Shown: positions 1-8,746 of the stretch, piece after piece
Layout of the letters: every line of letters begins with the position of its first letter
Numbering within the stretch: position 1 is the first letter of the stretch
From: M3007 sp964539805
GTDB taxonomy: Bacteria > Bacteroidota > Bacteroidia > Chitinophagales > Saprospiraceae
Length of the DNA: 64,000 nt
Assembly: GCA_964539805.1 (NCBI GenBank)
Contig: CAZIKN010000009.1
Coordinates: 1-64,000 of the forward strand
Direction: 5' to 3'
Made by a program: the position numbers and the translations under genes
The notes under the pieces: model-generated
The model's database searches: none
What the model was told of the DNA's origin: nothing
Seen by the model: the letters and a program-made list of their open reading frames with translations, nothing else

Positions 1-137
1 AAGCGGCTGTAGGTGACCGCGAGCATCCGAATCAAAAAGGATGATATTTGCCATGCGATTGCGTTGTTTTAAATAAAAAAGTCCCAATAGCGCGTAGCAA
101 TCGGGACTTTTTGCAGCCGTAAAGAAACGAAAAGAAA
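1..137. other. Left edge, no supported gene
   Basis: No gene can be supported here. One frame stays open from base 3 to a stop at 42-44 and could be the last 13 codons of a rightward gene cut by the window edge, but the fragment is too short to identify. The remainder is the terminator described separately and the spacer before the bL31 stop codon. Confidence 0.4.
76..112 (-). terminator. Rho-independent terminator after bL31 gene
   Basis: The arms AAAAAGTCCC (76-85) and GGGACTTTTT (103-112) are perfect inverted repeats of 10 bp around a 17-base loop. Runs of A and T flank the stem on both sides, so it could work in both directions. It lies 26 bases beyond the stop of the leftward bL31 gene. 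Confidence 0.75.
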
Positions 138-398
138 TTATTTCGCGAATTTAGAATTAGCGAATTTTTTATTAAACTTATCAATACGGCCCGCGGTGTC
201 CACGAATTTCATCTTGCCAGTAAAGAAAGGATGGCTGTATGCAGAAATCTCCATTTTGACCAATGGATACTCTTTACCATCTTCCCATACGGTTGTTTCC
301 TTTGAATTCGTGCAGGATTTGCCTAAGAAAGCCTCGTCCGTAGCGATGTCCTTGAACACCACCAAACGGTAAGAAGCAGGATGAATATCTTTTTTCAT
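138..398 (-). CDS. rpmE2: 50S ribosomal protein bL31, type B
   Basis: This encodes an 86-residue ribosomal protein of the large subunit. The N-terminus MKKDIHPASYRLVVFKD and the central SYSHPFFTGK-like segment (here AYSHPFFTGKMKFVDTAGR) are hallmarks of bL31. The zinc-binding CxxC of type A proteins is absent, which places it in the C-minus, type B group. The start at 398 is chosen because the family begins at MKKDIHP; the frame runs 28 codons further upstream without family similarity. It is monocistronic, with a terminator downstream. A promoter-like TACCTTCG (one mismatch to TAnnTTTG) lies at 451-458 on the minus strand. Confidence 0.95.
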   Translation of the reverse strand: MKKDIHPASYRLVVFKDIATDEAFLGKSCTNSKETTVWEDGKEYPLVKMEISAYSHPFFTGKMKFVDTAGRIDKFNKKFANSKFAK

Positions 399-488
399 GA
401 CTATTTTGACTGAATTTTGTACAAAAACCGTGCTTTCAAAAAATGAGCCGCGAAGGTACTTAGATAATTGCTTGAAAACCAAATCTTT

Positions 489-522
489 TTTGTAATAAAT
501 TTAATGTCTTGATGTATTTTTG
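489..522 (+). promoter_or_regulatory. Candidate Bacteroidota promoter
   Basis: TTTG at 489-492 and TATTTTTG at 515-522 fit the -33/-7 pattern TTTG/TAnnTTTG, although the 22-base spacer is a little long. It lies 33 bases before the start of the rightward gene at 555. Confidence 0.4.
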
Positions 523-554
523 AGCCTGATCCAATTTTTCAATTATTTTTCAGC

Positions 555-1178
555 ATGTCAAATACCGAAAATACTGTTCAGGAAATCAGAACGCTGCTGA
601 GCGCTGCCCAAACGGAAGAGGCTTTTTCCAAAACCCGCCAATTGTTGGAACATCAACAGCGGTACCAGGAAATAGTGCAGTTGGATATGATTGAATCGGA
701 ATGGAATAGCATTCGGGCACAATGGATAAACGGCCTTTTGGATGTAGATGACCAGATGAGACTGCAAAATATCAACAGGGCCAAACTGATGGAGTTGTTG
801 TTGCATGTAAATGATGAAAAAGATCTGGCGCGCAACCTGAACTTTGCCCAAGCCCAATCAAGTCCCAACTTGACCAATGGCGGCATAAACCAGACTGTAA
901 AAGATGCCCTTAAAAATGTGTTCGGCGTATTAATGATACTGGCGGCTTTGGGCTCCGTACTATCCAGAGACTGGCTCCTTTCCGCGTGCTTTGGTGTGGC
1001 TGGCCTGATCGCATTTGTACCTACCCTTCAAATGCTGGAAAGAAGCATTGGCCGACCTATTCAATCATGGGTTAAATACGTGGTGATTATTGGGGCCATG
1101 CTTGTTGTAGGGATGACTTACAAGCCCAAAACAAATAAAAACCAGCCAACTACCCCCGATATGGAAATGAAGCGCTAA
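555..1178 (+). CDS. Membrane protein with effector-associated-domain-like N-terminus
   Basis: The 207-residue product has two parts. Residues about 5-85 are helical and acidic and contain EIRTLLSAAQTEEAF near the start and NINRAKLMELLLHV at the end. This pattern resembles the effector-associated domain 11 (EAD11) described in bacterial conflict systems, where the domain links sensors to effectors. Residues about 115-195 hold two or three hydrophobic helices (around VFGVLMILAALGSVL, LLSACFGVAGLIAFV and YVVIIGAMLVVGMTY), followed by a short polar tail. No catalytic motif is visible. It stands alone between divergent bL31 and convergent coaE, so there is no partner gene nearby. The domain assignment is pattern recognition and is not proven. 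Confidence 0.7.
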   Translation: MSNTENTVQEIRTLLSAAQTEEAFSKTRQLLEHQQRYQEIVQLDMIESEWNSIRAQWINGLLDVDDQMRLQNINRAKLMELLLHVNDEKDLARNLNFAQAQSSPNLTNGGINQTVKDALKNVFGVLMILAALGSVLSRDWLLSACFGVAGLIAFVPTLQMLERSIGRPIQSWVKYVVIIGAMLVVGMTYKPKTNKNQPTTPDMEMKR

Positions 1179-1222
1179 GCCAAAGATAATCGGCTTTCTT
1201 TCTTCAGGTGACCCAGATCCCC

Positions 1223-1819
1223 TCAAATCACTACTAATTTTTGATGGATAGCCCACACCTGTGGTATAAGGGCATGGGTGCCGTCATTATTCACGACGAA
1301 ATCCGCATGCCCCAGCAATACAGATTCAGTTAATTGGGCTGCAATACGTGCCCTTACCTGTTCTTCCGGCAAGCCATCACGCGCAACCACGCGGGCGATA
1401 CGAACATCTTCAGGAGCACTCACCACAATAAGGGCATCCAAGGCTTTGTAGCTGCCACTTTCTATCATCAGTGCTGCTTCTTTTATGGTGTAGGGTGCGC
1501 CAGAAGCGGCTTTATCAGCGTGCCACTGCTGGCCGTGCTGCAACACTGCAGGATGCACCAGGGCGTTGAGGGCAAGCCTTTTTTCGGAGTTTGAAAAGAT
1601 GCTTTGGGATACCAATTGACGGTTGTAGCTGCCATCAGGGCCATAAACTTCAGGACCAAAAAGCACGACCATGCCTTGTTTTAAGGCATGGTCGTTCACA
1701 ATAAGCCACTTGGCCCATTCATCTGCATAATAAACGGGTATTCCCAAGCTTTCAAAGATACGACATACCGTAGTTTTGCCGCTCCCGATACCTCCGGTTA
1801 TACCAATTTGTTTTGCCAT
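1223..1819 (-). CDS. coaE: Dephospho-CoA kinase
   Basis: CoaE phosphorylates dephospho-CoA at the 3'-hydroxyl, the last step of coenzyme A synthesis, in the cytoplasm. The 198-residue protein starts MAKQIGITGGIGSGKTTVCRI, carrying the P-loop GGIGSGKT at residues 9-16. HPAVLQH and the C-terminal VVNNDGTHALIPQVW segment are typical of the family, and the length is normal. The start at 1819 is the methionine just before IGITGG; it lies one base after the clpP stop codon, so the two genes are almost certainly co-transcribed. Confidence 0.95.
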   Translation of the reverse strand: MAKQIGITGGIGSGKTTVCRIFESLGIPVYYADEWAKWLIVNDHALKQGMVVLFGPEVYGPDGSYNRQLVSQSIFSNSEKRLALNALVHPAVLQHGQQWHADKAASGAPYTIKEAALMIESGSYKALDALIVVSAPEDVRIARVVARDGLPEEQVRARIAAQLTESVLLGHADFVVNNDGTHALIPQVWAIHQKLVVI

Positions 1820-1820
1820 C

Positions 1821-2522
1821 TTACTTTGGAGCCTTGCGTGGATTTTTCCGGTCCAATACCTCATCTACCAAGCCATATTCCTTGGCTTCTGCGGAGCTCA
1901 TCCAGTTGTCGCGGTCACTGTCGGCCTCTATTTGCTCAATGGTTTTGCCTGTGTTTTCGGCCATGATTTCGTAGAGCGAGTGACGAAGCCTTTTGATGAG
2001 GTTGTAGCTGATTTCCATATCAGAGAACTGCCCCTGCATCCCCCCTGAAGGCTGGTGAATCATCACCAAGCTGTGTGTCAGGGCGCTGCGTTTGCCTTTA
2101 GCGCCAGCGCTAAGCAGAAAAGCTCCCATGGAGGCAGCCATACCGGTACAAATGGTTGCCACATCCGGGGCGATATATTGCATGGTGTCATAAATGCCAA
2201 AGCCATCAATTACGGAGCCACCAGGGCTGTTGATAAACATTTGGACATCGCGTTTGGGGTCACTGCTTTCCAAAAAAAGCAGTTGAGCCTGGATGACATT
2301 GGCTACATAATCATTTACCGGCACGCCCATGAAGATGATACGATCCATCATCAGGCGGCTGAAAACGTCCATTTGAACGGCATTAAGCTGGCGTTCTTCT
2401 ATAACAGCCGGGGTAAAAGCACGGATGTTTGGTACGGAAGCCTGCATGTAGTGTTCCAAGTGCATACTGTTCATGCCCATGTGCTTGACAGCATACTTTT
2501 TAAATTCATTTTGATCCAACAT
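1821..2522 (-). CDS. clpP: ATP-dependent Clp protease proteolytic subunit
   Basis: ClpP is the serine peptidase barrel of the ClpXP/ClpAP proteases. The 233-residue product shows the family core INSPGGSVIDGFGIYDTMQ, the catalytic serine in GMAASMGA, the catalytic histidine in MIHQPSGG, and the acid residue in the SDRDNWMSSAEAKEYGLVDEV region. The N-terminal extension of about 40 residues before VIEERQLNAV-like sequence is longer than in E. coli; the start MLDQNEFKKYAV at 2522 is the most plausible methionine. coaE follows after one base. clpX is not in the window. Confidence 0.95.
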   Translation of the reverse strand: MLDQNEFKKYAVKHMGMNSMHLEHYMQASVPNIRAFTPAVIEERQLNAVQMDVFSRLMMDRIIFMGVPVNDYVANVIQAQLLFLESSDPKRDVQMFINSPGGSVIDGFGIYDTMQYIAPDVATICTGMAASMGAFLLSAGAKGKRSALTHSLVMIHQPSGGMQGQFSDMEISYNLIKRLRHSLYEIMAENTGKTIEQIEADSDRDNWMSSAEAKEYGLVDEVLDRKNPRKAPK

Positions 2523-2654
2523 AATTAGCTGTATTGAAATTTGCGGCAAGTGTAACAATAATTCGCCAATATGGTTATTGTTGAAAAAAAATGGAACTGA
2601 AATTAGGGATAGAACGCACTTAAAACACGATAAATGGCCGTTTTTATCGGATGA

Positions 2655-3359
2655 TTAAAAAGTATGAGTATGGCCATTTACTGTAACGGTGACCGTGCCG
2701 TCCGCATTGAATTTTAGCGTTGCGTTTATGCTTTGACTATCTCCACTGAGATTTGTAAGTGTGATATTAGCCGTGCCATCACCACTGTTTATGGTGCTTG
2801 TCTGTTTATTGATCTTTACATCTTTCAGGCTCAGGTCAACAACGGTATTCAGGGTAGGGTCGCTTTTACGCAAATTACCCGTAGCTTGGCCGTTCATTTT
2901 GTAACTGCCGTTGATGATGTAATCTGGTTGGCTTGGTGCGAGGCCCGTGAGGGTAAGGGTACCTTTGCCTGCTTCCGAGCCGCTCCAGCGGGCTGTGGAA
3001 AAAGTGCTTTGGCCATTTATGTTTGCTTTGGCGTCCTGTGGTACTTTGAGCAAATTGCAATTGACCAACCAATCAAGGGTAGCGGTATATTGATAAGAAA
3101 CGCTTCCTGTTTTACTTTTTTGAATGGTGGTATCGCCGGGCACGCCACAGTCATCCAAAAAGGATTCAATGATCTTGGTAATTTCGGTTGTGCTGATACT
3201 GGTGCCACCGTTTCGGTCACTTACGGCTGTTTCTACGATCTCGGCTGCTTCAGCGTCGCTTACAAGCGCCTTGATCTCTTCTGCGCTTTTGGCACATTGG
3301 GTGAAACTAATAAGGGCAAAAGGGGCAAAAAAAAGGAGAAAAATGCTGCTGATTTTCAT
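2655..3359 (-). CDS. Hypothetical secreted or lipid-anchored protein
   Basis: This 234-residue protein is not recognised. It begins with a signal sequence (MKISSIFLLFFAPFALISF) that ends at TQC; the cysteine could be lipidated, but the residues before it are a poor lipobox. The mature part is rich in Thr, Ser, Asn and Gly with alternating hydrophobic residues, as in an all-beta fold, and ends in VTVTVNGHTHTF. The segment VSDRNGGTSISTTEITKIIE precedes two further cysteines (DDCG and VNCN). The start at 3359 is set by the signal peptide. It appears to be a single-gene unit. Confidence 0.75.
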   Translation of the reverse strand: MKISSIFLLFFAPFALISFTQCAKSAEEIKALVSDAEAAEIVETAVSDRNGGTSISTTEITKIIESFLDDCGVPGDTTIQKSKTGSVSYQYTATLDWLVNCNLLKVPQDAKANINGQSTFSTARWSGSEAGKGTLTLTGLAPSQPDYIINGSYKMNGQATGNLRKSDPTLNTVVDLSLKDVKINKQTSTINSGDGTANITLTNLSGDSQSINATLKFNADGTVTVTVNGHTHTF

Positions 3360-3522
3360 AATTGAATGTGTTGAAGTTGAGAAAAATAAATTTGACAACA
3401 CAAAGATTCAGCAGTCCGCAGCGGAGCAGGAAATGACATCAACCAGCTTTGTCCGTTTTTCAATCTTCTGCAAAATACCCTGCCATTCATTGAAAAAACG
3501 GCCCCGTTCATTGAAAAAACAA

Positions 3523-3550
3523 GGGACTGGGACAAACTCAGCCCAGTCCC
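3523..3550 (-). terminator. Terminator after the SPFH gene
   Basis: GGGACTGGG (3523-3531) and CCCAGTCCC (3542-3550) form a perfect 9-bp stem around a 10-base loop. Read leftward, the stem is followed by TTGTTTTTTC, so it should stop transcripts coming from the prohibitin-like gene at 3715-4614. Confidence 0.65.
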
Positions 3551-3610
3551 CTGCGAAAATGATATTTGACTTGTTGTGGCGGGAGTGGAGGAGCCATGAA
3601 ATTAGAGATA

Positions 3611-3676
3611 GTCAACGCAAAGTGGTTTTGAATCACTCGCGTCTGTAAATCTTTAAAAACCACTCAAATCCTGGTA
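3611..3676. repeat. Dispersed intergenic repeat, copy 1
   Basis: The sequence from GTCAACGCAAAGTGG to AATCCTGGTA recurs at 8644-8740 with few changes, except that copy 2 carries about 31 extra bases in the middle. Both copies sit in non-coding gaps next to leftward genes. Confidence 0.75.
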
Positions 3677-3714
3677 GATTTCTGGCCGGATGAGCTAGAT
3701 CCGAAACAAGTCTA

Positions 3715-4614
3715 TTACTGACCTATCATCAGTGGAGCGCTTTTGCCATTCATGATGACCACTTTGGCATTGGGTGACAGGGCCAATTCGCGCTGCGCCT
3801 TGATCTGCTCATATTGAAGCAGTTTGTCTGTAAGCGAGGAGGTCAGTATGCGCTGGTAATCCGCAATACCCTGCGCCTCAACACGCTTGCGCTCGGCCTC
3901 TTGTTTTTCCTTATCCAACACAAAACGCATTTTTTGTGATTCCTGCTCTGCATTGATCTTGGACTCAATTGTGGTTTTTACGCTCTCTGGCAAGTTGATG
4001 TTGCGGATGAGCACATCTTCGACAATTAGGCCCCTTTTTTGAAATTCTTCCTCAATCGCTTTTCTCAGCCGTTGTTGGAACTCATCCCGTTTGGTGGAGT
4101 AAAGAGAAACCGCATCATAATATGCCGCGTAATCCCTGATTTTGGTCCGCGTGATGGGGCGAACCACCACGTCCACGTAATTTCTGCCGATGGAGCTGAG
4201 TACCTCTGGCGCCTTGTCCGGTATCATACGAAACAAAACTGTCAGGTCAATGATGACCTCAAGGCCATCAGAGGAAAGCACCCGAATGGCATCATCGCCC
4301 GTTTTGTCGCCTTCATCATGCACACTGGACATGGTGTAGTTTTGGGTGCGGATACTGAAATCACGCACTTCTATCATTGGATTGATGACATTGAGTCCCT
4401 CCGTAAGGATTTTGGGCTGTATTTTGCCAAACAAGGTTTGTACGCCTACAGTACCGGTCTGGATTTGTACAAAACAAGAAGAAAGAAAGCCCAATATGAT
4501 CAGACCAACGGCGATGAAGCGGGCTACTTTGCCGCCGCCACTCAATCTGGGATTGTTGTTGGCTATATAGTTTCCAACCAAGAAAACAAGTATGCCAAGA
4601 AATATTAAAAACAT
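3715..4614 (-). CDS. Prohibitin/SPFH-domain membrane protein
   Basis: The 299-residue product has an N-terminal hydrophobic segment (MFLIFLGILVFLVGNYI), a second one (FIAVGLIILGFLSSCF), then an SPFH/prohibitin domain. Typical features are GTVGVQTLFGKIQP, LTEGLNVINPMIEV, YVDVVVRPITRTKIRDYAAYYDAV and the long C-terminal coiled coil rich in E, K and R (KINAEQESQKMRFVLDKEKQEAERKRVEAQG). Such proteins form large membrane rings that scaffold proteases such as FtsH; its role here is inferred only from the family. The start at 4614 is chosen at the first hydrophobic segment; the frame extends 38 codons upstream without support. Confidence 0.9.
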   Translation of the reverse strand: MFLIFLGILVFLVGNYIANNNPRLSGGGKVARFIAVGLIILGFLSSCFVQIQTGTVGVQTLFGKIQPKILTEGLNVINPMIEVRDFSIRTQNYTMSSVHDEGDKTGDDAIRVLSSDGLEVIIDLTVLFRMIPDKAPEVLSSIGRNYVDVVVRPITRTKIRDYAAYYDAVSLYSTKRDEFQQRLRKAIEEEFQKRGLIVEDVLIRNINLPESVKTTIESKINAEQESQKMRFVLDKEKQEAERKRVEAQGIADYQRILTSSLTDKLLQYEQIKAQRELALSPNAKVVIMNGKSAPLMIGQ

Positions 4615-4731
4615 GGTGTTCGATGTTAAAAAATGAACAATTTGACTGGTTTTAAAGGCACAGCAAAAGTGAACATTTTTCACATCATTATGCGCGAATT
4701 TTTCGGCGAACGTGCAAGTTAGAGACACGAA

Positions 4732-7650
4732 TTAATAAACAAGCAAAAATTCCAAATCCTCTCGCTTTAAACTCGGCTCATCCAAGCCATTGGAAAACAA
4801 ATTTTCTCCCAGTTTGCGTTTTTGCTCCTGTAAAAGCAATATTTTTTCTTCTATCGTTTCTTTGGCGATAAAGCGAACCACGGTCACGGGTTTTTCCTGC
4901 CCAATGCGGTGTGCACGGGCAATAGCCTGTGCCTCTACTGCCGGGTTCCACCATGGATCAAGTAAAAACACATAGTCGGCAGCCGTAAGGTTAAGGCCCA
5001 CACCGCCAGCCTTTGTTGTCATCAGTAATGCCTGCACCTCGGGTCGCTGCTGAAATGTCTCCACGGCTTGCTGGCGTTCGGCGGCACTGCAATCGCCCGT
5101 AAGCCAAGCGAAGGGTTGCTCCTGCGCTTCCATTTCCGATCGAAAAAGGCGCAAATGTTTTTCAAATGAACTGAAAAACAGGGCTTTATGACCCGCTCGG
5201 CGTATGGTTTCCCATTGAGCACGCACATCATCAAATTTTCCGCTACCCATAAAGGATTCCCCGTCAATTAGTCTCGGATGGTTGGCCAATTGGCGCAGGC
5301 GGGTCAGCGCAGCAAAAATTTCAAAACGATTTTTGTTGATGTCTGCAAACAAACCAAGCATTTCATTGCGCACAGCGGATTTTATTTTATCGTACCATTT
5401 GGCTTGTTCCGGCTGCATTTCCGTAAAAAAGACAATTTCCGTTTTGAGTGGCAAATCCGGGGCTACCTCTTCTTTGGTCCTGCGCAAAAAATAAGGTTTC
5501 ACGCGGTTGAACAATTTTTGTTTTGCTTGCTCATTACGCTGTTTTTCAATGGGTTGTATAAAATTTTCGCGAAAGGACTTAAAACTCCCAAGGGTATCGG
5601 GATTGATAAATTCCATTTGTGTCCACAGGTCGGCCAATGAATTTTCAATGGGCGTACCGCTGAGTGAAATGCGGTTTTGGCCTTGCAGCGCACGCACCAC
5701 TTTTGAGACTTCTGACTCGCGGTTTTTGATCTGTTGGCTCTCATCCAATATGATGTAGTGCCAATTGATCTTGCCCAAAAGTTCCAAATCTTGTCGGGCT
5801 GTGTGGTAAGTAGTTAGCACCACGTCATAGCCACCCAATGCACGGGCATCGCGCAGGCGCTTGGGACCTGTTTGCACCAGCACAAAAAGGCTGGGAGCAA
5901 ATTTGCGCAATTCCTGTTGCCAGTTAAATACCAAAGAAGCAGGCAGCACAATGAGCGCCTGCAAGGGTTTCATTTCCTGCTGATAATTGGAAAAAAGGTC
6001 AAGTTGCTGGCCGCCGCCACCGTAAGCGCCATCATTTTGAGCTTTCTGCGCCTTGGCATAAAGCAGTACGGCAATGGTTTGCAGGGTTTTGCCCAAGCCC
6101 ATATCATCGGCCAAACAGGCACCAAAACCGTGTTGGTAATGCCCGATAAGCCATTTTACACCCAATAATTGATAAGGGCGGAGCGTGGCTTGCAAATCCA
6201 CAGAGGGTTGATAGTCAATCTTTTCAGTGTCAATGATGGGCAAATCCAGGTTCTGCGCCACGGCATCACTTTCCTGTAAAACGGTGTAAAGGGTTTTGGC
6301 AATTCGCAGCTGCTCGCCTTGTTCCTGTACATGCGCCGCTATATCGGCATATTGGGCAAACCATTGTTCCGGAATGATAAAAAATGAGTCATCGGGCAAT
6401 AGGAAAAACCGATCGCGCTTGCGCAAACAGGTCAAAAATCGCTGAAAAGGAAAAGTCCACGGCCCTATGACCACACTGCCATGCAAGTCAAACCAGTCGC
6501 CCGCAGCCTCGGAGCGGAGGCTGACGGTACCAGTATGAAGGGCAATAGGGCGGCCATCCCATTGAGGCTGTTGCAAGACAAAGCCATCGGATTCAAGGGC
6601 AACCCGATGGGTGGCCAAGAGATGGAGCAAGTCCGTCAATTCGCTTTGTTCTGAAAGAAAGAAACCTCTTCCATCATCTTGCAATCCTAATTGACCAAGA
6701 CGTTCCAATTTGGCTTTTTCGGCTACCTCATCGCGGCTGATGAGGTGAACGGTCACTTCCTCATGGTCATTGTCAGGAATATCGAGGCTTGTCACCCGGT
6801 CACGGCGATCACCGTAAACAAATTCGGCACCGGTGTATTCAAAAACCGGTTTTAGAAACCAACGCCGCTCCAGTACATTTTCTACGGTTTCCAAACGGGT
6901 GTGGAGCAGTTGCTTAGTTCGTTGAACCTGAAAACCTTCAGCTTCCACTTGGCTTCGGCGTATGCTCTTGGCGATAAACTGCCTAAAATACATCCTTTCT
7001 TTATCCCTGGGGATCAATACTTTATCTCGCTTGGAAAAAGGTTTTACCATATTGCCGTTAATGCCAGCGACACGATACAGCCGGTAGCCATCCAAGAGCC
7101 ATGCCGGATCGGTATTGGTCACCGGGCGAATGTCGCGTTCCTGAATACGCAAGCGTTTTTCGCCTTGAACCAATTGCAGGCTGTACTCAATACCCGTTTC
7201 TGATTTCACAAAGGACAAAAGGGGCATGAGTGGTTCCGCAGGGTATTCTATTTGGACATCCTTGGCCAGCATCTTGCGCTCCACATCCAAGGTGAGCGGT
7301 AGTTGGTTACGTGTGATTTCTGTCAGAAATATATCCAATTGGCGAAAAATAAAGGCTTCAACCGTCTTTTTGGCCTGTTCATCGGCCAATAACTTATCCA
7401 AACTCAGGGCCGTTTTGGCTTTGGGGGCCTTGAATTTGGCTTCTAAGTTTTTTGGGGTCAGCATATCCACAATATCCAGCAATTGCCTGATAACAGGCGT
7501 AATTGGAATACCATAAGAAGGGATCGTGAGCAGGGTAGCGCGGCCCTTTAGGTGCGTTAAATGTCCGCCTGCATCACTGTCCACAAGGTTGGCAGAGGGC
7601 AGCAACAGGGTGTCCGAAAATGGATAAAGGTTGAAAGCGATTTGGAGCAT
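4732..7650 (-). CDS. SNF2-family DEAD/DEAH helicase-like ATPase
   Basis: The 972-residue protein is a Swi2/Snf2-type DNA translocase. The first 480 or so residues are a poorly conserved region seen in bacterial members. The ATPase core follows, with motif I DDMGLGKTLQTIA near residue 516, motif II DESQ near 635 (DEAQ or DEAH is usual), motif III SLSGTPIEN, and the C-terminal lobe with GVGLNLTAADYVFLLDPWWNP and QAIARAHRIGQ. It ends in the family tail LLLQEQKRKLGENLF and LEFLLVY. Bacterial homologues are related to RapA-like and HepA-like proteins and likely act on DNA or transcription complexes. It stands 117 bases before the SPFH gene and may be co-transcribed with it. Confidence 0.93.
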   Translation of the reverse strand: MLQIAFNLYPFSDTLLLPSANLVDSDAGGHLTHLKGRATLLTIPSYGIPITPVIRQLLDIVDMLTPKNLEAKFKAPKAKTALSLDKLLADEQAKKTVEAFIFRQLDIFLTEITRNQLPLTLDVERKMLAKDVQIEYPAEPLMPLLSFVKSETGIEYSLQLVQGEKRLRIQERDIRPVTNTDPAWLLDGYRLYRVAGINGNMVKPFSKRDKVLIPRDKERMYFRQFIAKSIRRSQVEAEGFQVQRTKQLLHTRLETVENVLERRWFLKPVFEYTGAEFVYGDRRDRVTSLDIPDNDHEEVTVHLISRDEVAEKAKLERLGQLGLQDDGRGFFLSEQSELTDLLHLLATHRVALESDGFVLQQPQWDGRPIALHTGTVSLRSEAAGDWFDLHGSVVIGPWTFPFQRFLTCLRKRDRFFLLPDDSFFIIPEQWFAQYADIAAHVQEQGEQLRIAKTLYTVLQESDAVAQNLDLPIIDTEKIDYQPSVDLQATLRPYQLLGVKWLIGHYQHGFGACLADDMGLGKTLQTIAVLLYAKAQKAQNDGAYGGGGQQLDLFSNYQQEMKPLQALIVLPASLVFNWQQELRKFAPSLFVLVQTGPKRLRDARALGGYDVVLTTYHTARQDLELLGKINWHYIILDESQQIKNRESEVSKVVRALQGQNRISLSGTPIENSLADLWTQMEFINPDTLGSFKSFRENFIQPIEKQRNEQAKQKLFNRVKPYFLRRTKEEVAPDLPLKTEIVFFTEMQPEQAKWYDKIKSAVRNEMLGLFADINKNRFEIFAALTRLRQLANHPRLIDGESFMGSGKFDDVRAQWETIRRAGHKALFFSSFEKHLRLFRSEMEAQEQPFAWLTGDCSAAERQQAVETFQQRPEVQALLMTTKAGGVGLNLTAADYVFLLDPWWNPAVEAQAIARAHRIGQEKPVTVVRFIAKETIEEKILLLQEQKRKLGENLFSNGLDEPSLKREDLEFLLVY

Positions 7651-7714
7651 GGGGCAAAGATCGGGAATTTTTTACGCCTGGTGGCGCGGCAACTAAGACC
7701 AACCTGAAAGTCCA

Positions 7715-8509
7715 CTAATTCTTCACGGATGATCCTGCTTCAGTGTATTCATCGTCCCGCAGAATAAAGCGATTAGCACCGATTCGGGTGCGGTGTTTTT
7801 GTGATGCTATCAACTCTGGCAGGCTACTATGACCGGAATAATCCTCTCCGAATATATGCTGGCCCTGTGTTCTGTACACTTCATTGACCCAAAAATTGGT
7901 ATCAAAAACAAAAGTAGATTTGCAATCTGCATCAGTAGAAAAGGTCAGATAATTTCGGAACCTGAGCGGTGATTCCTCTTCTTTGAATTGGTGTTTAACT
8001 CCAATCGTTTTTTTACCTTTATTTGCCTTAATTTCTTCGCGGCTACCCTTGTTTAAGCTGCCAAAAGCATCTGGTCTTGCCATAAATTCAAATTGATAGA
8101 GTTCGGTACCGGGCGGCAAAAACGCGATCTGCTCATCACGCTTGGCTACGGAATAGGTGTAAGACCCAATCAGGTTGAAATAAGCATCCCAATCAAACCA
8201 TTTTCTGTACATATATCCATTGGCCACATATTGGTCCTGCCAATAGGGTAAAAAATCTGTTCCCTTTATAAATGCACTTTCTTTCCAATTGATGTACAGG
8301 GGCTTTTTGAGCTTGTTCAACACACTAAATTTGATGTGCCCGTTTTCGCTAAAAAAATCATAACGAATACGCAGGGTATCATTTTCAAAGACCAGTTCCT
8401 TTTGCTCGTTGAGCATCAATTGATTGCTTTTGACCTCCACAACTTGGATATAAGGATTGCAGGAAAATGCCATTATGGCAATGAATAAAAGGATTATACT
8501 TCTTGGCAT
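7715..8509 (-). CDS. Hypothetical lipoprotein
   Basis: The 264-residue protein begins MPRSIILLFIAIMAFSC, a signal peptide with a lipobox-like AFSC ending at Cys17, so it is probably anchored to a membrane. The rest has no motif I recognise; it is polar with many aromatic residues, for example YMYRKWFDWDAYFNLIGSY. Such single-domain lipoproteins of unknown function are common in Bacteroidota. The stop lies 64 bases from the SNF2 gene start, which is compatible with a shared transcript. Confidence 0.75.
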   Translation of the reverse strand: MPRSIILLFIAIMAFSCNPYIQVVEVKSNQLMLNEQKELVFENDTLRIRYDFFSENGHIKFSVLNKLKKPLYINWKESAFIKGTDFLPYWQDQYVANGYMYRKWFDWDAYFNLIGSYTYSVAKRDEQIAFLPPGTELYQFEFMARPDAFGSLNKGSREEIKANKGKKTIGVKHQFKEEESPLRFRNYLTFSTDADCKSTFVFDTNFWVNEVYRTQGQHIFGEDYSGHSSLPELIASQKHRTRIGANRFILRDDEYTEAGSSVKN

Positions 8510-8643
8510 AATACTATAAATTTAAGGAGTGAAAAATATTGAAAAGCAGGCCTAAAGAAAAGGATTTTTGGGGTTCACGTTTTCTTGTTTTCAGTATTTA
8601 AGAAATTTTTAATACGGCCAAATATATCCGAACATTTGATATG

Positions 8644-8740
8644 GTCAACGCAAAGTAGTTTTGAATCACTCGCGTCTGTAAATCTTTAATAATCAGGTGA
8701 ATCAATCCCGGTAATCTACAAAATCACTCAAATCCTGGTA
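8644..8740. repeat. Dispersed intergenic repeat, copy 2
   Basis: This matches the repeat at 3611-3676 over GTCAACGCAAAGTAG through AATCTTTA and again over the final CACTCAAATCCTGGTA. The middle holds a longer segment (AATCAGGTGAATCAATCCCG and following bases) that copy 1 lacks, so copy 1 may be a deletion product. Confidence 0.75.
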
Positions 8741-8746
8741 TAATTT

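Larger units (their letters stand above)
3360..3714. other. Intergenic region with terminator and dispersed repeat
   Basis: This 355-base stretch between two leftward genes carries no convincing gene. It holds two direct copies of TTCATTGAAAAAAC near 3486-3518, the terminator at 3523-3550 and one copy of a dispersed intergenic repeat (3611-3676). A rightward frame through it has no family features. Confidence 0.6.

Noticed and set aside
1..44. Possible last codons of a rightward gene at the window edge
   Set aside because: Thirteen codons are too few to recognise any family, and two other frames also remain open for part of the stretch.
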